The notes below the pieces were generated by a model. It had not been told where the DNA came from. It made no database searches and worked only from the letters and a program-made list of their open reading frames with translations. From positions 62,001 through 126,000 of the forward strand of contig JAJOZX010008836.1 of the NCBI GenBank assembly GCA_023014485.1: DNA of 64,000 bases. The letters are read 5' to 3'. Below are positions 1-11,100 of this stretch, in pieces. Numbering within the stretch: position 1 is the stretch's first letter; every line of letters starts with the position of its first letter. The stretch comes from Bathynomus jamesi. Lineage: Eukaryota > Arthropoda > Malacostraca > Isopoda > Cirolanidae. The position numbers were made by a program, and so were the translations under genes.

Positions 1-4
1 CACG

Positions 5-1105
5 TTGAGTCCGGTTGACTGCCAGTTCCGGTCAGAACGGGAGCTGCTTGGCGTCGATCTGAACGTGGGAGGGACGAACTATAGGTTAATCTTGGTGTAC
101 AGACCTCCGCATCTCCTCCTCGAGGAGGATACAGCCCTGTACACCGAACTCCGTAGCCTGCTAGGGGATAGGGTGTGTGTAGTTTTAGGAGACTTCAACT
201 CTCGCGGCATAAAGTGGGAAGACAGGACTGCTGATGCTGAAGGGAGGAGGCTAGTTGACTTTGCTGGTGAGAACTTCCTCACTCAGTGGGTCAATGAGCC
301 TACACGAGGCGAAAGCGTTCTAGATTTAGTATTCACGACCGAAGACAACCTCGTCACTGGCCTCACCGTTGACGAATCGTTGGGCGGGAATGATCACGGT
401 CTGATTAGGTTCCGTGTCTGCGTCCCTCGGGTGAAGCGTAATAACTCGAGAGGCAGTAAGCCCGATCTACGGCGGGCGGACTTTGTTAGCCTCAGGGATA
501 GCGTAGGTGAGATAGGGTTAGAGGTCGGCGGTGATGTTGAGGGAGTGTGGAGTGCATTCCTGGACGAGTTTATGGTGCTGCAGTCTGCTGCCATACCCTC
601 AAAACCGGTCATCCCTGCTTCAACGCAGCCTAAGTGGTTCAGTCATGACATCGCTTCGGCTATCCGAAATAGGAAAGTAGCGTATAGGAGGGCGAAGGCC
701 AATCGTTCCCATGAGAACACTGAAGCGTATGTCCGCCTGTGTAGGGAAGTGAAGGCGAAAGTTAGGCTAGCGAAACGTAACGAAGAACTACGGGTGGCAA
801 GCCTCTGCAAGGGGAACCCTAAGGAGTTCTTCACCAATGTGCTTAATGAGTACTTTGCGGGAGTGTTCACCAGGGAGGACACCCGCGTCTTCCCCGAGCC
901 AGGCGTGAGGCACGAAGGTGCTGGCCTGGATAGTGCTCGATGTACCGCGAAAGTCGTTGCCGATAGAATAGACAAACTGAGCGCGTTTAAGGCTCCTGGG
1001 CCAGACCAGTTTCTCCCCAGAGTGTTGGGAGGTGCGCGACCAGGTGGCTCCCCTCCTGGCTACAGTCTTCAACAAATCGTTGGAGACGGGCCAGGTGCCT
1101 GGTGA
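5..1105 (+). pseudogene. LINE endonuclease plus start of reverse transcriptase
   Basis: This 366-codon open frame holds the exo-endo-phosphatase-type endonuclease (roughly residues 10-140). It shows the YRPP, LGDFN, PTRG.S.LDL and NDHGLI blocks typical of CR1/jockey-group LINEs. A basic linker (SRGSKPDLRRADF onward) leads toward the RT. The frame ends in the early RT region, and the next RT block (NVTPIFKKG, NYRPISL) is in another frame at 1032-1217, so a frameshift lies near 1020-1080. The true N terminus is outside the window. In an active element this domain nicks the target and primes reverse transcription; here it is a remnant. Confidence 0.8.
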
Positions 1106-1505
1106 CTGGAGGGAAGCCAACGTGACCCCTATCTTTAAGAAAGGGGCTCACGAAAGTCCAGGGAACTATCGTCCCATTAGTCTCACTTCAGTTGTAGGTA
1201 AATTATATAATTATTAGAGGGGAAAATAGCGGATAGGATCGTTAACCATTTGGATTCCTACAATCTGCTTGGGGACTCCCAACATGAGTTTAGACGGCAT
1301 AGGTCGTGTCTCACCAACTTGCTCGAGTTTTTCACGTCATGTTGGGTGAGTATGATAAGAGTAGGGCGATTGATATACTTTATCTCGACTTTCAGAAAGC
1401 CTTTGATAAGGTACCTCACCGCCGGCTAATGGCGAAAGTCCGCGCGCTGGGTATCGTGGGGAAGTAGGTAGGTGGACTGAAAACTGGCTGAAGAATAGGC
1501 GGCAG

Positions 1506-2197
1506 ATGGTTGTAATTAAAGGGGTTAGTTCGGGTTGGGCCTCTGTCACTAGTGGGGTTCCTCAGGGTTTGGGGCCACTGTTGTTTATCATTTATATAAA
1601 TGATATCGACGGTGGCATCGTCAGTCGGATCGCCAAATTCGCTGATGACACCAAGCTTGGGGCCAATGTTGGGACGCCCGAAGCGATCGAAGAATTGCGT
1701 GCGGACCTAGGTAGGATAGGAGAATGGTCCGAAAAAGGGCAAATGCCGTTTAACTTGGGTAAATGCAAAGTGATGCACATTGGCTATGCCAATCCCAAGT
1801 CGGACTACTCGATGTTGGGGAGTAATATCGAGGCGACTGATCTGATTTGGAAAAGGACTTGGGTGTGCTAATTAGCAGCGACCTTAAGTTTACGAAACAG
1901 TGCGTAGAGGTGGAAAAGAAAGCCCAGAAGCTGTTGGGTTATATCAGGAGGCAATTTCAGTTTCGGAACAAGGAGATTGTGCTCTCTCTGTACAATTCCC
2001 TGCCGCACCTGGAGTATGCTGTGCAGTTCTGGTCGCCCACCCTCAGGAAAGATATTGAGAGGCTGGAGCGAGTGCAGGCGAGGGCCACAAAGTTAATCCC
2101 TTCCGTTAGGCATATGGGCTACAATCGACGGTTACGCGCCCTGAACTTGTTTTCGCTGGAAACTCGGAGGCTGCGGGTTCAACGATGTCGATTTTAG
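1506..2197 (+). pseudogene. LINE reverse transcriptase core and C-terminal domain, two frames
   Basis: The first frame (1506-1871) carries SGVPQG.GPLLFIIYIND, then FADDTKLG, then the thumb-proximal FNLGKCKVMHIGY block. The second frame (1847-2197) carries DLGVLISSDLKFTKQC, LEYAVQFWSP and RVQARATKLIPS, the conserved C-terminal end of CR1-like polymerases. The junction at about 1845-1871 is a small frameshift: the copy at 52055 reads straight through ATDLEKDLGVLISSD, whereas here extra bases separate the two parts. It is therefore a disabled polymerase. Confidence 0.85.
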
Positions 2198-2481
2198 AAG
2201 CATGTTTAGTTTAAATGATAACCCAACTCGCAACAATGGTTGGAAGTTGGATTTGAAACGGTTTAGGACTAGTGTGTGTGTGGGAATTACTTTACGTATA
2301 AGATCTGTGACACGTGGAACAGGTTATCTTCAGAAGTTGTGAACAGTTCCTCTGTGGATCAGTTCAAGAAAAGGTTAGACCAAATCTTGCACACTATTTG
2401 AGTGTGTACAAAATTTTCCCTGGCACCCGTTGCCATTGGTACCTCCTCGTATGGGCCGCAAGGCCTTTTGAGGTACTTCTT

Positions 2482-2489
2482 TTCCTTGT

Positions 2490-2572
<83 letters not shown>
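2482..2572. repeat. Compound microsatellite (TC)n(TA)n
   Basis: About 55 bp of CT repeat followed by about 35 bp of TA repeat, directly after the LINE 3' UTR. The truncated sibling LINE at 52815 also ends in (TC)n(TA)n, so the tail probably arose from the LINE's own 3' repeat and later expanded. Confidence 0.95.
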
Positions 2573-2578
<6 letters not shown>

Positions 2579-3574
2579 GAAATATTACTATTATTAAATC
2601 GAGATAGCAGTAATACTGCACCTACCATAGCCCTACATACAGAACAACCCCCAGCTCAGGCCTACAACTCCGATGTAGGCTAATTTTTGAATACTCCGAT
2701 TTTAGGCTATGCAGAATGAACAATTCGGGCGGAAACCAAACCATGGTTAGCCGTGATACCTACGTACATCTTTTTATTCGCAGCAGTTAATATAAAAATG
2801 TAAGAAACTTTCTTGCGTCTTCAATTTAAAAAAAGTAATTTACTTATGAATTCATGGACACATCATAGCACTGATTCCTGCTAGATCAACAAAGTTAAGT
2901 GACGTTTGGTCTGGGAAGCAGTTGGGGGGGGGGGCCTTCCTCTGTACCAAGATGTTGTCACGAACCAGGGGTTCGGGACCTAAGTAATCCTGTAAGTTCT
3001 CATTGTCACGAAAAAGGCTAATGAACTCGCTACAAGAAAATACTGACAACAACTAAGCTATATGTGTTAACACACTCCATGAATGATACCTTCAGAATTA
3101 ATTATCATCACCATAAATGTGATTAAAAAAATATATGTCCATTTAAGTCTTCCTCCGATCATAGGATGCCCAGACTTAAAACAATCATTTCATTGATATA
3201 TTTATTTATTTTAAAATATAAAACTAAAAGTGATTAATGATGGAAAAGCCTTCTTTTGTTATATTTTAAAATCATATTAATTCTTACTGATGAGTGATGA
3301 ATATTAAGGATAATTTATCTTTCTCCCCGTGACCTCCGCATTCGAAAGATGTAATTGTTATATATTTATTTTAACCAGTATTTAATTAGCTGCATAGTCA
3401 CTGTACCATTTATTTACCCTTCATGTATTCAAGAAACACGAAATTTGTTTCTAGTTATTTTTTTCCTGCGAATTGTAAAATTTTAAATAATAACTGTAGC
3501 TCCAAGTTCATGACATTACTTCGTCTGCATCCTAATACACAAAGTTCTCTCTGAACTGGTTAGCTATCGTTGTG

Positions 3575-3630
<56 letters not shown>

Positions 3631-3814
3631 TATAATAGGCTGACCATACGTACCGTTTTTTTTATGGGTTCTGTATGGGTTCTGTCACTGAAGAATAATT
3701 GTAAGCTCAATATGTTTATGTACTTACTTTTTCATGAATACAGAATATTACATAACCCCCGTCCCTTTTTTGCCATCCCATTGTCCCGTTTTTGTCTCAA
3801 GGAAATATGGTCAG

Positions 3815-3848
<34 letters not shown>
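2573..3848. other. No gene recognised; two (TA)n tracts
   Basis: AT-rich sequence with no ORF that resembles a protein. It contains a (TA)n tract at about 3578-3632 and another at about 3818-3846 that abuts the mariner end. I see no splice-framed coding and no RNA gene here. Confidence 0.6.
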
Positions 3849-3851
<3 letters not shown>

Positions 3852-6368
3852 GGTGTTTCAGGAGGAAAGGTCAATACTTCGGGAGGTGATAGTATCGGTC
3901 ATTGTGAGAAAAAAAGTTCACCTGAACATGTGTCTAATTCTGAATGGTTACGGAGATAGAGCTGTTTGAATCTACAAATACAAAAGCATTCTTAATGGTA
4001 CTCAAGAAAGAGAAACCAATTACTGTTTCTAACATTTAATGTTTAAACAGTGGCATTTTGAATGGTATCAGATATAGAAATGACAAATTTGTTACAGTTT
4101 ACAATACGTTTTCGAAAATCCCACCGTCAACCTCAATGCACTTTGCAACTCGTGTGCGAAGATCACGTGTTGTTCGTCTGAGTTGATTCAATGGCCACCA
4201 AGGTCTCCAGACCTCTCTCCGTTAGATTACACTGGGTAACAAAATTTGAAAAATTTTCTGTTTATTGTAATTTTTCTGTCGTTTCTTAATGATTTCGGGG
4301 CGCTTATTCAAAAATGATATTGGTTTTGCTCTATCATCAACCGTTTCAAAAATGTAGGTTATCACACTTTTCATATGGCAAAGTATATAAAGAAGGCTAA
4401 CATAAATATTTTCTGAAAATAAAAACTATTGGAAATTAATGTTTATTGAGCCAAAATTGTTTGACAAACCCAAAATGGTGCAAAGGATATAATATATATA
4501 TCATGAGGAGAACCGATAAGAGAATAACAAGCCTCGTTATGCAGTGTGCGTTCCTTAAAAATGCATTGAAGAACGCTACTTCCGCGTATGAACATTCTTA
4601 TCCGTTCTGATCAGCGACCATACGTAGTCTCCCATCAGAGAAGCATCCCAATGGCCCTGGTACCTTTTCTCCATCGTTTGAATATCTTGATGGAATCTTT
4701 CGCTATGTTCTTCACTCACATCGCCCAGGTTATCACGAAAAAAGTCTAGATGTGAATGCAGATAGTGTAATTTTAAAGACATACGGCACCCCATTTTGCC
4801 ATAGCACTTAATCAAGTTTGACACTAACTCCTTATAGTTTGGTGCTTTATGGTTGCCTAAAAACCCACGAACCACATCACGGAAAGCACACCAAGCCTCT
4901 TTTTCGATCGGAGTCATCTTGGCTTCAAGGTTCTTTGAATTCAACAGCGCCTTGACTTGTGGTCCTACAAAGATGCCAGCCTTGACTTTGGCCTCAGAGA
5001 GTTTAGGGAACATGACCCGAATCTGTTGGAAAATTTCCCCTCCAAAATCTAAGGCAGTTACAAACTGCTTAATTAGACCCAACTTAATATGGAGAGGTGG
5101 TAGCAGAACTATGTCAGGCTTCACAAGAGGTTCCCTGAGTACATTGTACTTTCCTGGTTGCAGTCCTTCACGTGGAGGCAACTGAACTGTTTTATAGTGC
5201 TCAGTTGAAGCCCTGCTATCCCACAGGCAAAGAAAACATGAATATTTAGTAAACCATCCTTGTAAACCTAACAGGAAACCAATCATTTTGAAATCACCAC
5301 ACACGTCCCAGTTATATTGTTCATACCTGATTTGAGTGAGCAGTTGTTTGACATTTTCATAGTCCTCTTTCATTTGAACAGAATGTGCAACTGGTATAGA
5401 TGGATATTTGGTCTCATTGTGGAGTAGAACAGCTTTTAAACTCCGAGTTGAACTGTCAATAAATAGGCGCCACTCTGAGGGTATATGTGTTAACCCAATA
5501 GCTGTGAATAGACCATTAACCTCGCTGCAATAACAGAGAGAGAGCCATTGACATCGTAGAACCTTGCAAACTTTTCATGCCGCTTTCGGTATACAGTGCT
5601 CTTGCAGTCTTCTCCAAGCAAATTCCACTCTTTGAGTCTGGAGGTCAGAAGCTCAGACCCTGATTTCGTCAGACCCAAATCTCTAATTAAGTCGTCCAAT
5701 TCGCTCTGATTTGGAAAGTGAGGGTTTGTACTGAAAGTTACTGTATATTCTTCATCATGACTGTCCTCACCAGCCGACATCTCAGATGAGCTAGCTGCAT
5801 CCTCATTTTCAACCTGCAAAGCAAAGAAACAAAATATAGGCATAGGTATACAGTATATGTAGAAGAGCATCAGCACTAAGAAAAATCGACACATAATGAC
5901 CCACAGTCTGTAAATACAGAAGGTAAAGAAATGGATAGATACCTGTTCTGGTGGACGTGGTATTGGAAGACCTTCGCCATGTGGTACAGGAGCTATGGAC
6001 GACGCTATGCTTGGATACTGAAGAGTCTGCCTTCCTTTGACTTTCCTGTACTTAGAAACATCTACCATGCAGTAGTAGGGCGGGTCGTACTCAGGTGACA
6101 ACATGCATCTGAAGGAAATCCTACCATCAGGGGTGTCTAAATTATGTATTTTACATGGGGAATTCAAATATGAGCTTCTCCTTTGGATAGGATAACTCTA
6201 ACCTACATCATTTTGTATTTCTAAATTGCCAATTTTACCCTTTTGAACCCCTTTATAATATATTAAAAGATATAAGGTAAATCATTTATATTGACAAGGC
6301 CAAATCAACTTTACATATATCTATTAATAGGTGAACTGCATGTATATCACTGGATATAATTACAAAGA

Positions 6369-8816
6369 TCATTCTCCTGACATCTTGAACTTTGCCAGGT
6401 TGCACAAATCCTGCTTTGACTCAGACTTGGACATCAGCTTCCTGCTGGTCTCCTGATCTCTGATCCCTCCATCCCTCTTTTCCTGTGAGAAGTACTTAGC
6501 AGAAGCCTCAGTCACCATTTTAACAACCCTCTCAATGCTTTGTGTGTGGCAAGGCCAGTTGCGCACCTCCATGGGGGTGTTGATGAAGTTTTTCACCTCT
6601 GAGGTGCTTAGAGAGCAGGTGAGAGGTGGCTCTGACACACCTTCTGACCAGCTGATCAAGTCACCGATGCTGGAAGCATCACAATTGATGTCAGGTGTCC
6701 TTCTGCTCCTAACAGAGGAGTCCCCCAGCTGAGTGTCCGGGTCCCCCTCTCCCCTGATGGCCAGGATTCTCTCCACCCCTTCAATCCTCTCCTTCTGATC
6801 CTCAGAGCAGAGTAGTGTTTGGAGGATGACTTCACTGTGGGCATGCCAAGCAGATCTTCTCACAGTTGGCATCACAATATCCAGCACCTCCTTTCTCTGG
6901 GACTTGAGGCAGTCCAGCTGAAAGAGGATGTGCCTAGGCCCTTCGATCCAGGAATGCTTGACCTTCACGTTGAACCAACATGGGTAATACACTCCAATGA
7001 TGAATTCCACAATGAATTGCAGAATCTTCAGGTTCTTTCCTTTAAGTCCGTGCTTTGACACCCAGAGCCTGAGAAGTCTGTTCGCTGTGGTGAGCCAGCG
7101 GCTGTGGTTTACTGGTCCTATCTCTAACAGAGCCAGCCCTGCAGGAAGTACTCCATCCCTGACTGCACAGACAATTTTATAGCCATAGTATTGATCAGTT
7201 GAGAGATCTTGAATGACCTTGTCAGGAAGCTTGATCAGTGGAGGGCCAACAGAGATTCGGGTGAAGTTTGGATTGATATCAAAGTCTGTAGCAGAATCAA
7301 GGAGCTTTCCTATTGGCCAGGATAATTTTTTGTCTGACAGAGTAGGGCCATCAAGGTCAACAATGAGATGGCGCAGGGGAAGTTCAACAGTGTGCAGGTT
7401 GCACACCAACCAGACCAGCTTTCTCCCCAGGTGCAGCTCCAGCTTCCGCATTACTCCAGCTTTCACACCAGTGTTGACATTTGTTGAGTCTCCTCCAATG
7501 GCCAACAAGGTCTTATCATAACCCCTCTCTTTCAGCCAGGCAAACAGGACCTTAGCAATCTTCTCCGCATGTGACTCCTCTTTAGTTGCTTTCTCTGGGG
7601 TAAAGTGGAACAGATAGTAGCTGCCAGGCTCACTAACAACACTATATGTTCTTCCTTGATCTTTGCGGGAAAAGATTGGTCACTGCCCTCAGCTTCCATC
7701 ATCACATTGGTCAGGTTAATCCGCCCATCAAAGAGGATGCAAGAGATCCCCCCCTCCTCCCTGCACTTCTTCTCGAACTGTTCCCCCAGCTCTCTCATCA
7801 ACTTCTCCTGTGCTCTTTTGACCTTGCTCTTATCAATCACTTTACTTGTATGTCTTCTGTGATGATTCCTGCGTCAATCAGAGCTGCTGTTGCTATCGCT
7901 GCAGTTGGCCTCAGCCCTATGCCATACCTTACACTAGCAAGGGCAATGTTTTGAATCTCATCATAGTTTTTCTGTACCTTTGCCGAAGCTGCTGGCTCAG
8001 GGTCAGTTTGAGGGATGAGCTCAACTTCAGGAACAAACTCATCTTCATCACCACTTCTCTCCAATTCCAGATCCTCATCACCATCTGCCAAAAATCTCTT
8101 AACATCCTTCCTGGCTGCCTTCTCTGCTACTGCAGCACTTTCCTCCTTGCTCCTTCTCCTTTTCTCTGCCTTCCTTTCCATCCACTGCCTTTTCAATGTC
8201 CTCACCTGTCTCTTGTGCTCTGGTAGATCAGGACCCCCTATTTGGTGGGGTCCCTTACTTCCAACCTTCTCTTTCTGTCCCTTGATGTAGGCAAGATCTT
8301 TCACAGGAATCTTTTTCTCTCTGCTGCAGGAACAGTTAATGTGGGCTTGGATAACACAGCCCTCACTGCCTCCCCCCTCACAACTGGTAATCTGACACTT
8401 GCAAGTCAAAAGATCAAAGAACTTGTCTAACTTGACAATGAACCTCTCTTTGGCATCAAGTTTGCCCTTTCCAAGAGAAAACTTCACTGCCTGATTCCAG
8501 ACCTCCTTGAGCTTGGACATGATGGTCACTTTTTCATTGATAACAGGTGGCTTGAAAAGAACATTAGCTTTTCTCCACTGACAAATCAGACCAGGTAGAT
8601 GTCACTCACCAGCTTGTCCACTAGGTAGTTCCTCCTGTCATCTTCACTTTGCTTCCTCAAGTAGATGCCATACCTCAGGATATCCCTCACAGTTGGCAGT
8701 TCAGACACCAACAGCTCCCGGCCAGTGCCAACAAGATTACTCAGATGAGAACTTGATTTCGTCCTTGTTCTGACTTGAGCCATTTTCTTAATGAGTTCAC
8801 ACTGAAATAAAAACAA
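6369..8816 (-). pseudogene. Family-2 transposase gene, copy a, with frame breaks
   Basis: The N-terminal part starts MAQVRTRTKSSSHL (about 8780) and runs toward 8586. The next frame (8529-7837) has a Cys-rich block (CKCQITSC, then INCSCSREK), a basic/acidic coiled region and an alanine-rich helix. A third frame (from about 7830) holds CILFDGR, a candidate first catalytic Asp. The last frame (7508-6369) holds IGGDSTNVNTG (second Asp), VCNLHTVELPLRHL (CxxH), SRWLTTANRLLRL, and PCHTQSIERVVKMVTEAS (candidate Glu). Order and motifs mimic hAT-type RNase-H-fold transposases, but the hAT dimerisation block (SS.PVERLFS) is absent. Frame changes near 8570, 7840 and 7600 disable it unless some are introns. 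Confidence 0.75.
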
Positions 8817-9776
8817 TAATACAACAGTTAAGTATCCACTACAGACAGGTATTAACTCTTTTCAGCGCAAAATTCTTGGTTAAAAAAAGAGCTGAAATGG
8901 GCAAGAACAAATTTATCTGCAAATGCTAAACACATTATGCTTTTTTGGTTTCAAAATGTTATAAAATGCTAATTTATCTGTTGTCTGTAATGCAAATAAT
9001 TTGTTCATGTACTCTAAAAAAACTAAAGAAACACATCCTAAAAATATTCTTTAGAACATTGAAATAGGCCTCATACTGCTCAGTTGTACTAAAAATGAAA
9101 CACCTAATTTTAGCTCAAATCAAAGTTGTTAATTAAATTTTGCTCAATGTATCACTATAATATGCGTAGAAATAGCTTTTTCTAAAATATAACAGAATAA
9201 TACTCACATGTGAACAGTAACAAAAAAAATATCAGTAGATAATCACTAAATCTATCCCCTCACTGCAAGCCGAGGTGGTAAAATAGCTTCATAAATCATG
9301 AGTCACTTCAAATATTTCACAAAACGTTTTAGAATGTTCTGAAACGTTACATTCTAGCCTCTGAGAAAGGTGGCTCAGAAAATGGCCTTATGCGCGCCAG
9401 AAAACCGTCAAAATATTTCATATACGAAACTGTATGATAATTACAATTAAGTGGAATGGCACACCTTTTTATTTGAGTATTTAAATATTATTATTAGTAT
9501 ATGAATTACATTATATGTGTTTATATGAATTAGTTAGAACAATGCTCTATGAGAGATAACGTGAGCAGCCATGATAGAAAACGTGAGAAGACATATTCTG
9601 GGGTAACTACAATAGTAAAATAATCAACAATTTAATAATAATCAACTGCAAAATGATGTAGGTTAGGGTTATCAGAATTAAATATTTTTTTCAGAATTGT
9701 GTTCTATACACCAAAATATGTCATTTGAACACCCCTCTCCATTGATTTAAAAAAAATGCATAGTATGACCCGCCCT
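8817..9776. other. Non-coding 5' flank of family-2 copy a
   Basis: About 1 kb of AT-rich DNA between the transposase start and the right terminus of the family-2 element. No further ORF is convincing. It probably carries the promoter and subterminal transposase sites, but I cannot point to specific motifs beyond the TAGGGCGG terminus. Confidence 0.5.
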
Positions 9777-11100
9777 AAATTGCAGTAGTAGCAATCGTCG
9801 TGGTGGCTCTTTGGTTCTCTTCATATTCTGGGTACAGCAAAGGGCATTGCCTTGCGTACTCCCCGCAGCCACCCTTCAATTGTGGAGCGGCAGCTTCCAC
9901 AGATCACATGGGGTGTCCAGGGCTTATCTTGGTCACCCATAGGCATACCAAAATAGAGCCGATACGCGATCCGGAACTTGGTGCCTTTCACAATCTTGTG
10001 CGATACTTGCTTGGGGCCTATGTAATACCCACAAACGTTGCAGAATATATCCGGCGAGTGTTTACAAGCTCTAGTTGCCATTCTCTTTACCAAACTGTCC
10101 TGCATTAATCATAACCTGCAGATATAAAGAGAAGAGTTATTAAATCTGCAACAGATTACAGATTCCAGCAAAAAGATGTATTCACAACACTGAAATAATG
10201 TTCGCAATAAAAAAGGATCGATAACACTCAAATCGTCAGCACAGAGAAGCACAGAAACACAGTACCTCAGTGCTGGTAACCATCAGACAAACAACCTGCT
10301 TTCTTTGTGTGCTCACACTTACTGACTTCTCAGACTCTGCGCTCTTCTTTATATAGCACAGTGGAAGTTTCGGGCAATTTCTAGAGCAAGAAACTGTCAA
10401 CGAACATCCGGATTGTTCTCAACAATTCCTGATTATTCTGATATTGCTGCGCCCATAATGACATTATACTGGTAAAACATGAAAAATGGATTATCTCTGA
10501 AACCATTGATGATACACACAAACCAAGGCCAGATTTGGACTCAGCGCCCACAAATGCATATAAAAACATAAAAAATTCTATATAAACAGAATCAGTGTTA
10601 CACAGTGTTATTGTTTGTGGAGGTGGATGAAAAGTCAAGTTTACAAAAGAAAGGTGGATACACGAGACGAATTGCTCGCGCGCATTTTGGATGCTGCTGC
10701 CCGCATAAAGGAACGTCAAGATCAACTCAGACGAACAACACGCGATATTCGCACACGAGTTGCAAAGTGCATTAAGGTTGACGGTGGGATTTTCGAAAAC
10801 GTATTGTAAACTGTAACAAATTTGTCATTTCTGCATCTGATACCATTCAAAACGCCAATGTTTAAACATTAAATGTTAGAAACAGTAATTGGTTTCTCTT
10901 TCTTGATTATCATTAACAATGCTTTTGTATTTGTAGATTCAAACAGCTCTATCTCCGTAACCATTCAGAATTGGACACATGTTCATATGAACTTTTTTTC
11001 TCACAATGACCGACCGATACTATCACCTCCCGAAGTATTGACCTTTCCTCCTGAAACACCCTGTATATATATTATATGTATATATATATATATATATATA

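Larger units (their letters stand above)
1..2480 (+). mobile_element. CR1/L2-like LINE, EN to 3' end, decayed and cut by the window start
   Basis: A non-LTR retrotransposon running from an apurinic-like endonuclease through reverse transcriptase to its 3' UTR. The endonuclease shows VVLGDFN near 181-200 and NDH near 388; the reverse transcriptase shows NYRPISL (about 1167-1187), FQKAFDKVPH (about 1391-1420) and the catalytic FADDTKLG (about 1639-1662), followed by the KCKVMHIG block. Several frame changes and at least one stop (around 1215) break the ORF, and a stretch between EN and RT near 830 seems deleted, so it is not functional. The 3' UTR ends at GCCTTTTGAGGTACTTC and passes into a (TC)n(TA)n tract. 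The same 3' end recurs at 51744-52815. Clade assignment (CR1/L2 group) is by motif resemblance only. Confidence 0.88.
6076..9777 (-). mobile_element. Family-2 DNA transposon, copy a, inside family-1 copy A
   Basis: The ends are TAGGGCGGGTCGTACT at 6076 and, on the complement at 9777, TAGGGCGGGTCATACT, a nearly perfect short terminal inverted repeat. Flanking direct repeats are ATGCAGTAG (6067-6075) and AATTGCAGTAG (9778-9788); the exact core TGCAGTAG is 8 bp, with a small indel on the right. The host frame (family-1 DDCYYC then MVDVSKY) rejoins when the element is removed. The 3.7 kb holds a transposase gene on the minus strand (8816-6369). Confidence 0.85.
4576..10087 (-). pseudogene. Family-1 transposase gene, copy A (interrupted)
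   Basis: Reading leftwards from about 10087 (start MATRACKHSPDIFCNVC), the N-terminal domain has paired cysteines (FCNVCG, then HVICGSC). It is followed after a TGA stop (about 9819-9821, where relatives have W of VWREP) by REPKSHHDDCYYC. The frame is then cut by the family-2 insertion and resumes near 6067 with MVDVSKYRKVKG. A GT-AG intron fits 5942-5814. Further blocks are FIDSS (about 5450), CGDFKMIGFLLG (about 5305), CFLCLWDSRA (about 5225) and EHSERFHQDIQTMEKRYQG (about 4700). A frameshift lies near 5500. Defects: one nonsense codon, one frameshift and one large insertion. I do not know the family's formal name; relatives are copies B, C and D here. Confidence 0.82.
4230..10607 (-). mobile_element. 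Family-1 DNA transposon, copy A, split by family-2 copy a
   Basis: The left end reads CACTGGGTAACA; the right end reads, on the complement, CACTGTGTAACACTGATTC. Both sides are flanked by TTA (4227-4229 and 10608-10610), and removing the element plus one TTA restores the mariner frame. Subterminal blocks shared with copies B and D include a GGCGC/AGCGC motif followed by TTTTGCTCTATCA near the left end. The transposase reads on the minus strand from about 10105 to 4576. About 3.7 kb of it is a later family-2 insertion at 6076-9777. CACTG termini with a 3-bp duplication resemble the CACTA/Mirage/Chapaev group; this is inference. Confidence 0.85.
4187..10809 (+). pseudogene. Mariner transposase C terminus, interrupted
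   Basis: On the left, 4187-4229 encodes [12 protein letters not shown], the block around the third catalytic aspartate of Tc1/mariner transposases. After the 6.4-kb insert, 10608-10809 continues with YCLWRWMKSQ and a basic helical tail ending GGIFENVL, then a stop. The two sides join in frame when one TTA copy is removed (GATTATTGTTTG), which defines the empty site. The N-terminal DNA-binding domain and the first two catalytic aspartates are missing, so it was already non-autonomous before the insertion. Confidence 0.85.
3849..11063. mobile_element. Mariner fold-back derivative, split by a family-1 transposon
   Basis: The left end begins CAGGGTGTTTCAGGAGG and the right end is its complement, next to TA-rich DNA. 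The outer parts (3849-4229 and 10611-11063) make an element of about 834 bp once the insert is removed. The left arm (3849 to about 4187) is an inverted copy of the right end (about 10719-11063), so the element is a snap-back with arms of about 340 bp. It keeps only the 3' part of the transposase gene. The insert sits in the codons following SPDLSPLD and is flanked by TTA on both sides. Confidence 0.85.

Noticed and set aside
2314..2621. Open frames over (TC)n(TA)n encoding SLSL/YIYI or RERE strings, also at about 20786-21068, 48385-48639, 49407-49751 and 52701-53028
   Set aside because: They are translations of simple repeats with no non-repetitive protein sequence.
4853..5185. Plus-strand 110-codon frame opposite the family-1 gene, and similar antisense frames at 7213-7521, 7605-8430, 28651-29154 and 57065-57448
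   Set aside because: They are antisense shadows of transposase genes and show no motifs.
9240..9600. Additional exon upstream in family-2 copy a
   Set aside because: No frame with resemblance to the copy b or c N-termini and no convincing splice sites.
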